The notes under the pieces: generated by a model
What the model saw: only the letters and a program-made list of their open reading frames with translations
What the model was told of the DNA's origin: nothing
Databases searched by the model: none
Part shown: piece by piece, positions 63,780-64,000 of the stretch
Numbering within the stretch: position 1 is the first letter of the stretch
Layout: the number at the start of each line of letters is the position of its first letter
Made by a program: the position numbers and the translations under genes
Assembly: GCF_022878925.1 (NCBI RefSeq)
Contig: NZ_CP084626.1
Coordinates: 2,108,001-2,172,000, forward strand
Reading direction: 5' to 3'
From: Caballeronia sp. TF1N1
GTDB taxonomy: Bacteria; Pseudomonadota; Gammaproteobacteria; Burkholderiales; Burkholderiaceae
DNA length: 64,000 nt

Positions 63780-64000
63780 TCAGGCTGTCTTGTACTGATT
63801 GCGTGCTTCCGGCGAGCGATACAGCACGAGCGTGGCGATCAGACCGCAGATGGCCGCGAGACCCATCCACAAGCCCGGCGCGGCCTTGTTGCCGGTCGAG
63901 TGAATCAGATAGGTCGAGATGGCAGGCGTAAAGCCGCCGATGGTCGTCGCGAGACTGTAGGCCATCGAGAAGCCGGTGGTGCGCACGTCGACCGGCATGA
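63780..64000 (-). CDS. MFS transporter, C-terminal part (cut by window edge)
   Basis: The last ~73 codons of a major facilitator protein, running off the right edge. Two hydrophobic helices are seen (about [18 protein letters not shown] and [17 protein letters not shown] in the visible part). The sequence [26 protein letters not shown] is typical of the proline/betaine, citrate or alpha-ketoglutarate-proton symporter group. The substrate cannot be told from this fragment. Confidence 0.8.
   Translation of the reverse strand, partial: MPVDVRTTGFSMAYSLATTIGGFTPAISTYLIHSTGNKAAPGLWMGLAAICGLIATLVLYRSPEARNQYKTA

Noticed and set aside
1..64000. CRISPR arrays, insertion sequences, tRNA or rRNA genes
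   Set aside because: Scanning by eye showed no regularly spaced repeats, no transposase-like frame with terminal repeats, and no tRNA-like cloverleaf other than the tRNA-like end of tmRNA.

Overview
The window is a high-GC chromosomal segment from a beta-proteobacterium of the family Burkholderiaceae (Burkholderia, Paraburkholderia or Caballeronia type). The support is the gene order serC-pheA-tyrA-aroA-cmk-rpsA-ihfB-lapA-lapB-ugd-hldA-hldD, the rpsP-rimM-trmD-rplS operon, a one-piece tmRNA gene whose tag reads ANDETFALAA, and an NAD-dependent soluble formate dehydrogenase operon (fdsGBA-D). Most of the window is housekeeping DNA, densely packed and with short intergenic gaps. Accessory-looking DNA is limited to the AT-rich left margin (about 1-450), the secreted PIG-L-like protein and glycosyltransferase downstream of ssrA (47.5-51.1 kb), and the metal-efflux pair near 61 kb.

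Layout. 1-717: the tail of an unknown AT-rich gene and a gene-free stretch. 0.7-9.2 kb: folA, pmbA, darP(yjgA)-mogA, orn, an M48 membrane protease, rsgA, a DUF2007 zinc-ribbon protein, a CobD-like membrane protein and a CoA-pyrophosphatase NUDIX enzyme. 9.2-11.7 kb: rplS-trmD-rimM-rpsP. 11.9-15.6 kb: a TM2 protein, a radical SAM protein with a LexA box, an Lrp/AsnC regulator and dadA. 15.7-19.3 kb: acyl-CoA dehydrogenase and the electron-transfer flavoprotein genes, with etfA broken by a one-base frameshift. 19.5-22 kb: the methionine ABC importer metNIQ. 22.2-27.1 kb: an alpha/beta hydrolase, a histone-deacetylase-like hydrolase, mltB, cysM and a ComEA-like HhH protein. 27.1-32.1 kb: heptose and UDP-glucuronate synthesis plus LPS control (hldD, hldA, ugd, lapB, lapA). 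32.5-40.1 kb: ihfB, rpsA, cmk, aroA, tyrA, pheA, serC. 40.2-45 kb: a DUF2059 protein, gyrA and an OmpA-like protein. 45.3-47.2 kb: ubiG, gph, ssrA. 47.6-51.8 kb: the PIG-L/lectin/FG-GAP protein, a GT4 glycosyltransferase and a small secreted protein. 51.9-58.4 kb: a ModE-like regulator divergent from fdsG-fdsB-fdsA-fdsD. 58.4-64 kb: an aromatic-ring-type FAD monooxygenase, a His-rich cation diffusion facilitator with its ArsR regulator, a TPR-glycosyltransferase protein and the end of an MFS transporter.

How the genes work together. The 27-40 kb block links aromatic amino-acid synthesis, translation and envelope building in one long minus-strand array. The etfB-etfA-dehydrogenase group is an acyl-CoA oxidation module, and a TetR-type palindrome lies in its promoter region. 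The formate dehydrogenase operon is faced by a ModE/substrate-binding regulator, fitting control of a molybdenum enzyme. The ArsR gene and the CDF pump form a metal-responsive efflux unit with a clear operator.

I found no tRNA or rRNA genes, CRISPR array, insertion sequence or prophage. I also found no complete, clearly new multi-gene system. The least ordinary items are the etfA frameshift, the SOS-boxed radical SAM gene, the non-canonical GyrA quinolone region, the secreted PIG-L/lectin/FG-GAP fusion and the parS-like palindrome at the left margin.
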